NCBI GenBank assembly: GCA_020049835.1 | Contig: JAGVLK010000008.1 | Span: forward strand, 1 to 64,000 | Reading direction: 5' to 3' | DNA: 64,000 nt | Source of the DNA: Candidatus Babeliales bacterium | Lineage (GTDB): Bacteria; Babelota; Babeliae; Babelales; Vermiphilaceae | Shown: positions 52,336 through 63,084 of the stretch, one piece after another | Numbering within the stretch: position 1 is the stretch's first letter | How the letters are laid out: every line of letters begins with the position of its first letter | Made by a program: the position numbers and the translations under genes | Notes under the pieces: model-generated | What the model was told of the DNA's origin: nothing | The model's database searches: none | What the model saw: only the letters and a program-made list of their open reading frames with translations

Positions 52336-52983
52336 TTATTCCATATCTGAAAGATATCTAATCTCCGCAACCGGATCAGCGGCGCCAAAGATCCCTTGTG
52401 CAACACCAAATTCAGTAGCGCCTGCATGCAGCGGGCCGGCAATAGTTGAGCGGTTGATACCGCCGTCACATGCAATGGTTACGTTGTAGCCATTTCGCTC
52501 AATAAATTGGGCTAAAGTTGCCACACGAGTAGTCGTTTCGGGTATAAATTGCTGACCAGAATGGCCAGGATTAACCGACATCACGAGAACTTGATCTACC
52601 AATGCAAGGTAGGGGTAAATTTCATTTAAGGGCGTTTTTGGATTGATTGCAATGCTCGGCCGCCAATTTTTTGCCCGAATGGCACGAATAACAACTTGTA
52701 CGTCGTCATTTGTTTCTATATGAAAGGTCACCGTGCTTTCAGGAGCGAGCTTAAGTTTTTCTAAAAATAAGGTAGGGTGATCGATCATAAGATGCGCCCA
52801 GATCGGCTTTAACGTAGCTTGTGCAATTGCATTGGCAAATTGTGCTCCCCACGTTAAATTTGGCACAAAATGGTTGTCCATGATATCAATATGCCAGCCC
52901 GCGCTAACCGCTTGCAGGCGTTCCATGGTGGCTTGTAAATTCAGTAAATCTGCTGAAATGAGTGATGGATAGATGCTTGGCAT
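52336..52983 (-). CDS. rpe: Ribulose-phosphate 3-epimerase
   Basis: Interconverts ribulose-5-P and xylulose-5-P. 215-aa TIM barrel: P-S-L-I-S-A-D-L-L-N-L, W-H-I-D-I-M-D-N-H-F-V-P-N (metal His/Asp), H-L-M-I-D-H-P, M-S-V-N-P-G-H-S-G-Q-Q-F and A-C-D-G-G-I-N. All key residues are present. AAAGGG precedes the ATG. Confidence 0.95.
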   Translation of the reverse strand: MPSIYPSLISADLLNLQATMERLQAVSAGWHIDIMDNHFVPNLTWGAQFANAIAQATLKPIWAHLMIDHPTLFLEKLKLAPESTVTFHIETNDDVQVVIRAIRAKNWRPSIAINPKTPLNEIYPYLALVDQVLVMSVNPGHSGQQFIPETTTRVATLAQFIERNGYNVTIACDGGINRSTIAGPLHAGATEFGVAQGIFGAADPVAEIRYLSDME

Positions 52984-53135
52984 AAGAATCCCTTTTTGGA
53001 TTCAGCCTACTATCTTTATGCGCTTAAGCACAAGAAATCAGCCCCCTCATGACAATATTATAGTATCTGGTACACTAAATACGGTAGGAAAGCCTACACA
53101 AACGCATTAACACACCAGTACAAAAGGATCTTCTG

Positions 53136-53579
53136 ATGCAGCAGCACCATCCGGTAAAAGCCCTCAATATGGTTATTCTCATGGTTACCGATCTTGACGC
53201 TTCCATAGCGTTTTATCAAGATTTGGGGTTCAAACTTGTCTTTCGGCTCAAAGATACCTGGGCGGAATTTCGCATTGGGAGCGTTAAATTAGGTCTATGC
53301 CCGACAACGCATTCACAAGAAGGGCGTAGAAGCGGGTTAGTGCTGGAAGTGGAAGATCTGGTCGGCACGTACGAACAACTTAAAGATTCAGTACAGTTCT
53401 TAACCGAGCCCAAAGAGGCGGTGCATGGTAAAATGATTACTTTCGCTGATCCAAGCGGTAATATCCTTGATTTTTATCAGCCGACACCTGAAAAAGTCGT
53501 AGAATTGGCAAAACAGCGCGCGCAAGAAGAAGAATCTTGTGCTCAAAAAGCCGGCTGTTGCGGCGGCGGCGATTGCTAA
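53136..53579 (+). CDS. VOC (glyoxalase/bleomycin-resistance fold) protein with Cys-rich tail
   Basis: 147 aa. The betaalphabetabetabeta fold is visible: V-I-L-M-V-T-D-L-D-A-S-I-A-F-Y-Q-D-L-G-F, R-S-G-L-V-L-E-V-E-D-L and F-A-D-P-S-G-N-I-L-D-F-Y-Q-P. The chain ends with C-A-Q-K-A-G-C-C-G-G-G-D-C, a possible metal-binding tail not part of the fold. Substrate unknown. AAAGGAT before ATG. Confidence 0.85.
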   Translation: MQQHHPVKALNMVILMVTDLDASIAFYQDLGFKLVFRLKDTWAEFRIGSVKLGLCPTTHSQEGRRSGLVLEVEDLVGTYEQLKDSVQFLTEPKEAVHGKMITFADPSGNILDFYQPTPEKVVELAKQRAQEEESCAQKAGCCGGGDC

Positions 53580-53691
53580 GACAAATGGCGTCATTGCAAC
53601 CTTTTTTGCATAGTTAAAAGGCAGCAAACTAAGGTGTATATGCAGAACTGTATAAAGATAATATGAGTCAGTTGCTATCAAAAAAGATGCG

Positions 53692-53719
53692 TTGATTTTT
53701 TAAACTTTTGTTTTATAAT
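53692..53719 (+). promoter_or_regulatory. Promoter of groES-groEL
   Basis: TTGATT (53692-53697), 16 nt, TATAAT (53714-53719), about 50 nt before groES. I looked for a CIRCE (HrcA) dyad and a sigma-32 box and saw neither, so expression may be constitutive. Confidence 0.6.
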
Positions 53720-53769
53720 TATGTAGTAAAGATAGTTTTTTAATAGTTTTAAAAATACGGAGTAACGAC

Positions 53770-54057
53770 ATGTTTGAAAGACTAAAACCACTCGGTGATC
53801 GTCTGTTGGTCAAACGCATTGAGCAGGAAGAAAAAACTGCCGGCGGTATTATTATCCCCGATGCGGCAAAAGAAAAAGCACAAACAGGTTCTGTACTTGC
53901 AGTAGGTCCTGGACGTAGAGATACCTCAGGTGCATTTATTCCTATGGATGTACGCGTAGGTGATGTGATCTACTTTGGTAAATATGCGGGCACAGAAGCC
54001 GGTGTAGACCACCTGATCATCCGTGAAGATGAAGTTTTGGGTATTGTTCAAAAATAA
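53770..54057 (+). CDS. groES: Co-chaperonin GroES
   Basis: 95 aa, canonical: L-K-P-L-G-D-R-L-L-V-K-R, T-A-G-G-I-I-I-P-D-A-A-K-E-K (mobile loop), V-G-D-V-I-Y-F-G-K-Y-A-G-T and I-I-R-E-D-E-V-L-G-I. Forms the lid of GroEL. CGGAG precedes the ATG; groEL starts 18 nt downstream. Confidence 0.97.
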   Translation: MFERLKPLGDRLLVKRIEQEEKTAGGIIIPDAAKEKAQTGSVLAVGPGRRDTSGAFIPMDVRVGDVIYFGKYAGTEAGVDHLIIREDEVLGIVQK

Positions 54058-55713
<1,656 letters not shown>

Positions 55714-55753
55714 GTACAAGCCCAGCTTTATATTTTACTTCGTAGAAAAGATG

Positions 55754-55784
55754 AAAAGACCTACTGTTTAAGTAGGTCTTTTTT
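55754..55784. terminator. Terminator after groEL
   Basis: Stem AAAAGACCTACT / AGTAGGTCTTTT with loop GTTTA and a T-run, between groEL and a converging gene. Confidence 0.92.
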
Positions 55785-55790
55785 TTGTAA

Positions 55791-56339
55791 TTATTTCAGA
55801 TTCTTTGCACGCAGTGCAATGATAATCCAACTCCAGCCGACAAAGATTGCATCAATACCCAAGAACAGACCAATGGTCCACAATCCCGAAACCGGCCATT
55901 GTTGCCAAATCAAGAAACCTAACAACAATGATAGTGCACCGCTCAATATAATCCAACCGCGATGTGGCAAATTATAGGCAAGGGCAAAAATAATTTTAAT
56001 GATACCCGATACTGCAAAAAAGAATGCTAAAAGTAAAGTGAGCGTAATTGCATTCAATTCCGGGTTCATAAACATATAGCCGCCGGCAAGCAGATATAAT
56101 GCTGCTAAAATAAGATGCAGCAAGAACTTGTCCCAGAAGCGCATTTTAAATGCTTGTACTAATTCAAAAATACCAATACCGATTAACAAACCTGCAAGCG
56201 TAATAACGGAAAAGATAGTTGCAGTGTAAGAAAAGAGCATCGCAATGGTGCCAAGCGCAATAAGGCCGATGCCGAGTAATAAGTACCAGCGCCAGTTTCT
56301 GTGTAGCTGCGCGGCAACTGTTTGATTATCAATGTTCAT
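55791..56339 (-). CDS. HdeD-family (DUF308) membrane protein
   Basis: 182 aa, six hydrophobic segments typical of HdeD: N-W-R-W-Y-L-L-L-G-I-G-L-I-A-L-G, L-A-G-L-L-I-G-I-G-I-F-E, A-L-Y-L-L-A-G-G-Y and I-L-S-G-A-L-S-L-L-L-G. In enterobacteria HdeD relates to acid resistance; here the role is open. AAAGGAG precedes the ATG. Confidence 0.9.
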   Translation of the reverse strand: MNIDNQTVAAQLHRNWRWYLLLGIGLIALGTIAMLFSYTATIFSVITLAGLLIGIGIFELVQAFKMRFWDKFLLHLILAALYLLAGGYMFMNPELNAITLTLLLAFFFAVSGIIKIIFALAYNLPHRGWIILSGALSLLLGFLIWQQWPVSGLWTIGLFLGIDAIFVGWSWIIIALRAKNLK

Positions 56340-56414
56340 CGTACACTCCTTTTATGGTGGTTAGTGATTATAGAGAAGTTAATATATTTAACTTCTCTAT
56401 TTCAAGAGTTTGCA

Positions 56415-58049
56415 CTATATAACGCGTTCATGTATCAGCATCTTCTGTGCAACCTTTTCAAACAGCGGTACGGCAACTTGCGCTGCAAATAATCCCGGCG
56501 TACTCGCCTCTTGTATATAGGTTACAATGACGCGCTTGTAATTATCTTTTTGTGCAATGCCGGCACAGGTAAAACAGTTTTTATCTTCACGATACACACC
56601 ATCAACAAGTAAGTTTCCTGTACCGGTTTTACATTTAATATTATAGCCGCGCATGCGTGCACGATATGCAGTACCATGTAATGTGGTGCGTTCTAAAATC
56701 TCTTCTATCTGTGCAATTGCTTCATCACTATACAGTTGTTCTGATGCAATCGGCACCGTTGTGGTACGTATATGTGGCGGCACTATGATGCCATTGTTGG
56801 CAATCAATGCAAACGCCTGTGCGAGTTGCAGCAACGTAGCACTGATTTCGTATCCATACGAAAGAGAAAAGAGTGACTGCTTTGACCAGCGTTCAGGTGG
56901 ATTAATAAAACCACTCTGTTCGCCCGGGAGTTCAATACCGGTTTTTTTGCCAAAGCCCACCCGTTGCAAATGAGTATATAACGTAGCTTGTAATCGCTTT
57001 GCTACTTGCGCAATACCGATGTTGTTAGATTTTTCTATTATCTGTGACAAGGTAAGCAGGCCATGTGCATGGGTAGTGTTAATGCGCCGCCCATCAATAC
57101 ATGCATGCAGATCGTTCATGCAATCGATGCGTTCCTCTAATGTTATCACCTGTTCTTGCAGCGCTGCCAGAGCAGTAAATACTTTCATCACCGAACCAAG
57201 TTCATACTGTTCATTAATGGTGTAATTTTTGGTGCGGTTAAGATCAAGCCCTTGCAGATGCTCAGGATCAAAGGTGGGGTAGTTTGCCATAGCAAGAATA
57301 TCACCTGTGTGCGGATCAAGAATAAGTACCGAACCTTGACGTGCATCAAATTGTGCAACCGTTGCGCGCAACTGCTCATCAACTAAGTATTGCAGATGTG
57401 CATCCAGCGTAAGTTGTATCGGTTCGGTTGCTGACGGTACAAGATCATCCTGTTGTACCGGTTGGCAAAAAAAATGTTCTGCATGCGCATCTTTGAGAAT
57501 ATGATATTTCTGTTTAGTGCCGCGCAGATAGGCATCGCAGCTATATTCAATTCCCATAATGCCATGATTATCAATGTCGGTAATGCCAATAACGGATGCT
57601 AAAAATGGGCACGGATAATGACGATGTGGCTCTTTTATAATGTGGATATCGCGTGGTGCATGTGCAAGTTCTGCAATCTGTTCTTTGCTCAGGTTGCGTT
57701 GCACATACATAAATTTTTTGTGCAAACTGTTGTTGAGTCGTTCGTATGCAGCAGGGTACATGATGCTTAAAAATTCTTGCACTGCATCTGGATCTTTTAG
57801 CGCAGTTGGCACAATATAGGCTGATAATGCCATGCAGTTGCCGGCAAGCAGCGTACCATTACGATCAATAATACAGGCACGCTCGGCAGAACGCGTTATT
57901 GTTTTTTTATACTGTTGCTGCCCAAGCTGCTGCAAAAATGGGCCATTGTGCGTCTGTATATAAAACAGATTGCCCATAATAATGGCGTACCCAATACAAA
58001 AGCATAAAAATAGATGCGTTATGCGAGCAGATGGTAGCGGATTATGCAT
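56415..58049 (-). CDS. ftsI: Division-type penicillin-binding protein (FtsI/PBP2-like)
   Basis: 544 aa. One N-terminal membrane helix (F-L-C-F-C-I-G-Y-A-I-I-M-G) and a pedestal (I-I-D-R-N-G-T-L-L-A) come first. The transpeptidase motifs are S-x-x-K in L-G-S-V-M-K-V-F (near residue 286), S-x-N in E-K-S-N-N-I-G and K-T-G in C-K-T-G-T-G-N (near 476). Makes septal peptidoglycan crosslinks, showing the organism keeps a cell wall. Overlaps ftsL by 8 nt. Confidence 0.92.
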   Translation of the reverse strand: MHNPLPSARITHLFLCFCIGYAIIMGNLFYIQTHNGPFLQQLGQQQYKKTITRSAERACIIDRNGTLLAGNCMALSAYIVPTALKDPDAVQEFLSIMYPAAYERLNNSLHKKFMYVQRNLSKEQIAELAHAPRDIHIIKEPHRHYPCPFLASVIGITDIDNHGIMGIEYSCDAYLRGTKQKYHILKDAHAEHFFCQPVQQDDLVPSATEPIQLTLDAHLQYLVDEQLRATVAQFDARQGSVLILDPHTGDILAMANYPTFDPEHLQGLDLNRTKNYTINEQYELGSVMKVFTALAALQEQVITLEERIDCMNDLHACIDGRRINTTHAHGLLTLSQIIEKSNNIGIAQVAKRLQATLYTHLQRVGFGKKTGIELPGEQSGFINPPERWSKQSLFSLSYGYEISATLLQLAQAFALIANNGIIVPPHIRTTTVPIASEQLYSDEAIAQIEEILERTTLHGTAYRARMRGYNIKCKTGTGNLLVDGVYREDKNCFTCAGIAQKDNYKRVIVTYIQEASTPGLFAAQVAVPLFEKVAQKMLIHERVI

Positions 58050-58314
58050 GATCGCTTATTTTTTTAAGCTGCCGGAGCGTAATTGGGCGCATATGCAAGT
58101 AACGAGCTGCATAACGTTTTACCGTGTCATGCTGCTGCAAGCTGCACAGTTCCTGGTTGAGTTGGTCACACTTTTTGCTTACGTTGGCGAGTTCAAGCTC
58201 TAATGCTTGCTTGCGATAAATAAGTTTGGTTGAGCGCATGCGTTTGTCGATCTGCAAAAGCACAAAAGCTACATTAACTAAAATAACGGTAACAATAAAT
58301 TTGCGTTGATACAT
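58042..58314 (-). CDS. ftsL: FtsL-like small division protein
   Basis: 90 aa, one membrane helix (I-V-T-V-I-L-V-N-V-A-F-V-L-L) followed by a coiled coil (A-L-E-L-E-L-A-N-V-S-K-K-C) and a short tail with Y-L-H-M-R-P. Position directly before ftsI, the size and layout are those of FtsL. Sequence itself is poorly conserved. AAAGGAGGGG gives a strong ribosome site. No mraZ or rsmH precedes it. Confidence 0.78.
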   Translation of the reverse strand: MYQRKFIVTVILVNVAFVLLQIDKRMRSTKLIYRKQALELELANVSKKCDQLNQELCSLQQHDTVKRYAARYLHMRPITLRQLKKISDHA

Positions 58315-58468
58315 AACCCCTCCTTTTTTCTTTGTCCGTTTATGTAGTCTAACAGGTTGGCTCGATAAGAATAAATGGTTTGCATTGCTTGCTTATGCTT
58401 TACATAGTAGGTAAACTTTGTACCTTAGAGAGAGCAATAATTTGAGAGCTATGTGTAAAGGATAATAT

Positions 58469-59407
58469 ATGGTATACACATTACCTTATGTGCAAGCAGT
58501 GTTGATAATACTTATGCTGTTTAATGGGCAGTTATGTGGTGGCTGGAACAGTGAAGAGGATAGAATTAATGCGTTTGAGCGTACCGGTTTGCATGTTAAC
58601 GATGCACCGGTTGAATATCCAGGATTATCCCATGAAATTTGCCAATTACCCATTAGATATATGGTGGACTCGGCTTTAGACCAGCATGCTGTGTGGCGGG
58701 GCCCGACGCGTTGCAGTTATTCCAGTGACATATGGGATGCAGAAAAAGATCGGCATAAACGATTTGTTGATGGCAAATTAACCTATAAACAATGTAGCAT
58801 TGGTCAACTATTAAATGCTAATCCACAATGCGCGCCGCGGTTACCCGTTATTCGCAAAATGTTTTTCTGGGAAAACTTTGGGTATGCGTTTGGTACTCCT
58901 TTTATGTTTCTTGGTGGGGTTGCGATTCTTTCAGCCTATCTTGCCAAAGATGTGCCATTACAAAAATGTGCATATGTCACGGCAGTATTAGGTGGATTAT
59001 GGGCAGCGTGGGGTCTATTTGATAGTTGTTTTATTGATAGCAGGGATAAATATGGCAATGCTATTCATGAAATGAGTAATCGATTAGAGAATGGGGTCAA
59101 AAAATTCGATTCTGAAATATGGTTACTTGATCGTTCGCGGGAGACAGGTATTTTGAATCTTCCACCCGAGCAAGCATCGGCTTCTTCGAGTGAAGAACTA
59201 GAATTTTATAAGCCGGTATATGAGTCATTAAGAAACAATGAAGAGAATATACAACGTGCTATACAAGCTTTACCGGAGAGAAATTTTAATTTTGTGGCAA
59301 AAAAACATTGGGCTGAAGTTAAAAAAAAGGAAGATTTAGCGTTTATGCTGGGTGGCGGCAGTGTCGCTGCGCTTGCACTATTACTTGCCAGACAAACGGG
59401 AATGTGA
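58469..59407 (+). CDS. Exported membrane protein, LNANP family member 1
   Basis: 312 aa, signal peptide (V-L-I-I-L-M-L-F-N-G-Q-L-C-G-G). Family marks: C-S-I-G-Q-L-L-N-A-N-P, two helices (F-M-F-L-G-G-V-A-I-L-S-A-Y and V-L-G-G-L-W-A-A-W-G-L), W-L-L-D-R-S-R-E-T-G-I and a C-terminal hydrophobic helix. Closely related to the next gene. AAAGGATA before the ATG. Role unknown. Confidence 0.72.
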   Translation: MVYTLPYVQAVLIILMLFNGQLCGGWNSEEDRINAFERTGLHVNDAPVEYPGLSHEICQLPIRYMVDSALDQHAVWRGPTRCSYSSDIWDAEKDRHKRFVDGKLTYKQCSIGQLLNANPQCAPRLPVIRKMFFWENFGYAFGTPFMFLGGVAILSAYLAKDVPLQKCAYVTAVLGGLWAAWGLFDSCFIDSRDKYGNAIHEMSNRLENGVKKFDSEIWLLDRSRETGILNLPPEQASASSSEELEFYKPVYESLRNNEENIQRAIQALPERNFNFVAKKHWAEVKKKEDLAFMLGGGSVAALALLLARQTGM

Positions 59408-59442
59408 TCGTTAAATATATAACTTTTTTCAAAGGATTTTTG

Positions 59443-60375
59443 ATGAAATTACAGTTTATGCAGCTATCATGCCTGCTGTTTCTCATGAGTAGTTCTTATA
59501 TATTAGGCGGGGAGCATTGGACAATTGCAAGGTGTGATGAAAACTATCAAGGGATTGCTCGGGATGTAAACGACTTACGTGTAACTTATGTTGGTAATTC
59601 TAAAATGGCGGCATTTACCGCACATAAGGGTATAGCATATAAAGTAAGTGAAGATTTTGGATATGATTCTCGTGTAGTAAAGTCCAATGATATAAGTTTA
59701 CAAAGTTGCAATATTGGTCAAATATTAAATGCTAATCCATTTAGCGCACCGAGCGCTGGAAAACCTTCAAACTGGTATTTCTTTCAACGTTTTATATGCG
59801 GATTACATCTTCCTTTTCTAATTTTAGGTGGAGGAGCAGTGTGTGCAACATATACTATTAATATTAACAACATTGATATGCGAAAATGGGCTGCTCTTGC
59901 TGCAACAGCATGGGCAGGAGGAACTGCATTGTGGGGTATGTATAATCTCTGTTTTGGCGATAGCAATGTAGCATGTGATAAAGAAATTGCCCGTAAGAGA
60001 TTAGACTTACGAGTACGCGACCAATCCGATCCAAAAAAATGGTTACTTGATCGCTCGCAGGAAACAGGTATTGTAGAGTTATTGCCTGCGCGAAGGCCAT
60101 CTGCTAAAACGTCCCAAGATGCGCAATCATCATCAGGATCGTCCGGGAATTCTGTGGATACTGTTAGCGATCAAAAGCTACGCGAGATAGTATATCAGAA
60201 CGCATGTAGTTTTCAGATAGCTTATAATAGATTAGATGCATTACCATCAAGGGATTATTTACCAGAAGCACAAGGATTTTACGCGCAAGTATATCGCAAA
60301 CAGAATTACGGACGCATTTTGGGCAGTAGCATTGCAGCAGTCGGAGCGCTTTTTCTTGCGTATAGAGCTCAATAA
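59443..60375 (+). CDS. Exported membrane protein, LNANP family member 2
   Basis: About 310 aa. The start at 59443 follows AAAGGA by 6 nt and exposes a signal peptide (L-S-C-L-L-F-L-M-S-S-S-Y); the frame is open from 59404 but without a site. C-N-I-G-Q-I-L-N-A-N-P-F-S-A-P, F-L-I-L-G-G-G-A-V-C-A-T-Y and W-L-L-D-R-S-Q-E-T-G-I match member 1. A Ser-rich spacer (S-S-S-G-S-S-G-N-S) lies at about residues 227-235. Confidence 0.72.
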   Translation: MKLQFMQLSCLLFLMSSSYILGGEHWTIARCDENYQGIARDVNDLRVTYVGNSKMAAFTAHKGIAYKVSEDFGYDSRVVKSNDISLQSCNIGQILNANPFSAPSAGKPSNWYFFQRFICGLHLPFLILGGGAVCATYTININNIDMRKWAALAATAWAGGTALWGMYNLCFGDSNVACDKEIARKRLDLRVRDQSDPKKWLLDRSQETGIVELLPARRPSAKTSQDAQSSSGSSGNSVDTVSDQKLREIVYQNACSFQIAYNRLDALPSRDYLPEAQGFYAQVYRKQNYGRILGSSIAAVGALFLAYRAQ

Positions 60376-60415
60376 CAGATTTAGATTTACAACATTTTAA
60401 AGAAAGAACAGAAAT

Positions 60416-61093
60416 ATGTTTTCACGATCACTCTTTAACTCTATAACAGTAATCATTATATGCACGGGCAGCATGTTTGCAGCAGCAAATCCAAACGAGA
60501 CAAAACTTTATAAGTATGCGTATCGCATAAAAGGCCAGGATGATAAAAAGATTAAACTGGTAGATATGAGTTCACTCGATGGTGCTGCTAAATTATCTAC
60601 ATTCGATTGTGTAATAAACGATGAGAGCGGATCAGATATATCTATAGATACAAGCCTTTCTGATATCTGTAAACGATCCGAGCCATTTTTTTTCTATGAT
60701 AATGGTAAAGTGTACTATCACCAGCACGTATCTGTGGCAATTAGATCAGATCATCTGCAAAACATTACTGCGCGTTGGCTATTATTATCGGCAGCAACGA
60801 CTCCCGAAGCTCATGCATATCTGACTATAAATGCGGGAAATGCGTTTAACGTAAGCGCTCAGGACGCAGCAAAAAAATTAAAAGGGCATAGTACTACCTG
60901 CGTAGTAATTAATATAGAAGCATTTAAAAAAATGATTGCACGCCAAGTAACTGGCGACAGTGCAGTGATAGATATTCCAACTATTTCTGTTGATCTTGAA
61001 GAGCGTGCATCGCAACCACGACAAATGGTGCCAGAAGGTATTGGATTTACTCCATTTTGGGTACGCTGGTATGCAAAATGGTTTAACAACTAA
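60416..61093 (+). CDS. Exported protein in the LNANP cluster
   Basis: 225 aa with a signal peptide (T-V-I-I-I-C-T-G-S-M-F-A-A-A). It lacks the L-N-A-N-P motif, although L-T-I-N-A-G-N-A-F occupies a similar place. The body shows mixed strand and helix without a known family. Linked to neighbours by position and export only. Confidence 0.6.
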   Translation: MFSRSLFNSITVIIICTGSMFAAANPNETKLYKYAYRIKGQDDKKIKLVDMSSLDGAAKLSTFDCVINDESGSDISIDTSLSDICKRSEPFFFYDNGKVYYHQHVSVAIRSDHLQNITARWLLLSAATTPEAHAYLTINAGNAFNVSAQDAAKKLKGHSTTCVVINIEAFKKMIARQVTGDSAVIDIPTISVDLEERASQPRQMVPEGIGFTPFWVRWYAKWFNN

Positions 61094-61198
61094 ATTTACT
61101 TCTATTGTTAGCCACTTTTTTAAAGTTTGACAAATTATGTACAACGAATAAAAATATATGAAACAAATCTTTACATCTTATTTTACGGAGTTAATCAG

Positions 61199-62059
61199 AT
61201 GAATAAATATATGTTACAAGCATCAATGTTGATGTTAACGGTAGCTTCAAGTCAATTGCTTGGTGCAAGCGATAGCGAAGGCCGGCAACTGGATGGAAGC
61301 GACGATGAAAAGGGTTGTGTTGAGACTGTAGCACTAGCAGCAGTACACGAACAAATGTTGCAAGCGAGTACGAGCGGTGCCTCTCGTCCAACAAGCAGAG
61401 GTATCGATTCATTCAGTTCAGAAGTTGATGATTTACCTGCATCTATTAATCGCTATTCAGTCATTGCCTATTTGCCTAACTCAAAATTAGATCGACTACG
61501 TGTAACGTTGCCTACCTATGGTGCACCGGTTGGTACATCTGCAGCACCTTTGTTGAAAAAGGGATCATTTAAGTATGAAGCACAAGCTGCTCCAATTGCT
61601 GCATCTCCATTAAAAATTGCAACTATTGGGCAAATATTAAATGCAAATCCATTTAAAGGAAGCAATATACCGACAGATAAAAGATGGTTGCAACTATGTG
61701 TAAGTGGTGATGGTATTGATGATCTTGTTCTTGATCAAAGTAATGAATCCTATGATCCATCAGCTCCACGTTCAAGTACAGATCCGGTGCTATCACGCTC
61801 ACAAGCAGCATTTAAAGTAGTAGATAAAAAAACAGCTAAAGCCTTGCTTGCAGCTTCATGCCTTAACAAACGCAATTTAGAACAAACTAGTGCACATCTG
61901 CCAGCGCCGACAGAATATGCACAGAATCTACAACTGGGTATACTTTTTGGTGATGTACAACCGAGTCGTATGGATGGCCATACGGCTGCGCTTAATCAAG
62001 CCATAAATAATAAAATAGATTCTGGTCTAGGCTGGACTTTCTTATGCGACATCCAATAG
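61199..62059 (+). CDS. Exported protein, LNANP family member 3
   Basis: 286 aa from 61199 (ACGGAG upstream; the open frame to 61127 is not translated by preference). Signal peptide ending Q-L-L-G-A-S-D-S. Marks shared with the next two genes: Y-L-P-N-S-K-L-D-R-L-R-V, A-T-I-G-Q-I-L-N-A-N-P-F-K-G, W-L-Q-L-C-V-S-G-D-G-I. No membrane helices after the signal peptide, so probably soluble outside the cytoplasm. Confidence 0.72.
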   Translation: MNKYMLQASMLMLTVASSQLLGASDSEGRQLDGSDDEKGCVETVALAAVHEQMLQASTSGASRPTSRGIDSFSSEVDDLPASINRYSVIAYLPNSKLDRLRVTLPTYGAPVGTSAAPLLKKGSFKYEAQAAPIAASPLKIATIGQILNANPFKGSNIPTDKRWLQLCVSGDGIDDLVLDQSNESYDPSAPRSSTDPVLSRSQAAFKVVDKKTAKALLAASCLNKRNLEQTSAHLPAPTEYAQNLQLGILFGDVQPSRMDGHTAALNQAINNKIDSGLGWTFLCDIQ

Positions 62060-62079
62060 TCTTTAGATAATTATTTAAA

Positions 62080-62117
62080 AAGGCTCGAAATACAGTACTA
62101 TGTATTTCGGGCCTTTT
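62080..62117 (+). terminator. Terminator after LNANP member 3
   Basis: 15-bp stem AAGGCTCGAAATACA / TGTATTTCGGGCCTT (one G-U), loop GTACTA, T-run. Confidence 0.9.
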
Positions 62118-62258
62118 TTGTGTGTATTTTAGGCGGTTTTGACCTGTTGACAAATTATGTAAATTGTGCGAAATTAGTATATGACATAATGAAAAGATGT
62201 TAGCAATTGCCTTAAGGTAGGCTAAAGGCTATCTTTAAATCTTATTTGCGGAGACTAT

Positions 62259-62930
62259 ATGCAGATACGTAAATTATACATGTTACAAATATTATTCGTG
62301 ATGTTAACAATAACAGCAGGTCAACTATTTGGTGCAGCCGTTAGCGAAGACCACGCTACGGATGAACGTTTTGCAAAACGTGTTGATACATTTGATTCAG
62401 TAGTGCATTGGTTGCCTACAGCTGTTCAAAATTTACCAATTTATTACTTGCCTAACTCAAAGTTAGATAGACTACGGGTTACGTTACGCGCATTGGGTAC
62501 TCCAGCTGATGCGTCTATAGCACCTATGGTAGCAAGAGAGGGATATAAGTATGTTGCGCAAACTGCGCCGGTTGTACCATCGCCATTAAAAGTTGCAACT
62601 ATTGGTCAAATCTTGAATGCGAATCCATTTAAAGGAGAGCATCTGCCAACTAATAGAAAATGGCTACATCTATGTGCTGGTGGTAATGGTATTAGCGATG
62701 TAAAACAGCATGGTTTTACAGATGCTGCGACGGAATTGCTTCAAGCGGCATGTCAAAATTCGCGAAGTATGCAAGCAGCGGAAGAATATCTACCGGGTTT
62801 TTCAACGGAAGATGAACGTATAGAGTTAGGCGTACTTTTTGGTGAGATAGAACCGCGTCGTATGGATCAAATAACAGCTAACAGATTAGGCACTAATCCA
62901 GACATGATTGCTGTGTGTAGAATCCAATAA
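62259..62930 (+). CDS. Exported protein, LNANP family member 4
   Basis: 223 aa; signal peptide ending Q-L-F-G-A-A-V. Y-L-P-N-S-K-L-D-R-L-R-V-T-L and A-T-I-G-Q-I-L-N-A-N-P-F-K-G-E are almost identical to member 3, and W-L-H-L-C-A-G-G-N-G-I matches. GCGGAG before the ATG. The promoter region (TTGACAAATTATGTA at about 62150) is also shared with members 3 and 5, pointing to recent tandem duplication including control sequences. Confidence 0.72.
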   Translation: MQIRKLYMLQILFVMLTITAGQLFGAAVSEDHATDERFAKRVDTFDSVVHWLPTAVQNLPIYYLPNSKLDRLRVTLRALGTPADASIAPMVAREGYKYVAQTAPVVPSPLKVATIGQILNANPFKGEHLPTNRKWLHLCAGGNGISDVKQHGFTDAATELLQAACQNSRSMQAAEEYLPGFSTEDERIELGVLFGEIEPRRMDQITANRLGTNPDMIAVCRIQ

Positions 62931-62950
62931 TTACTCTTTAGATATTATTT

Positions 62951-62992
62951 AAAGGCCCGGAATACAACAATATGTATTCCGGGCCTTTTTTG
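62951..62992 (+). terminator. Terminator after LNANP member 4
   Basis: Perfect 16-bp stem AAAGGCCCGGAATACA / TGTATTCCGGGCCTTT with loop ACAATA and T-run. A near-copy of the terminator at 62080. Confidence 0.92.
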
Positions 62993-63084
62993 TGCATTGT
63001 AGCGGACTTTTGCCCCTTGACAAATTATGTAAATTACATCAACATATATGACATATAATCTTTACATCTTATTCTCGAAAGTTT

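Noticed and set aside
53580-53769. CIRCE/HrcA operator or sigma-32 promoter before groES
   Set aside because: I searched for the TTAGCACTC dyad and a CTTGAA box and found neither.
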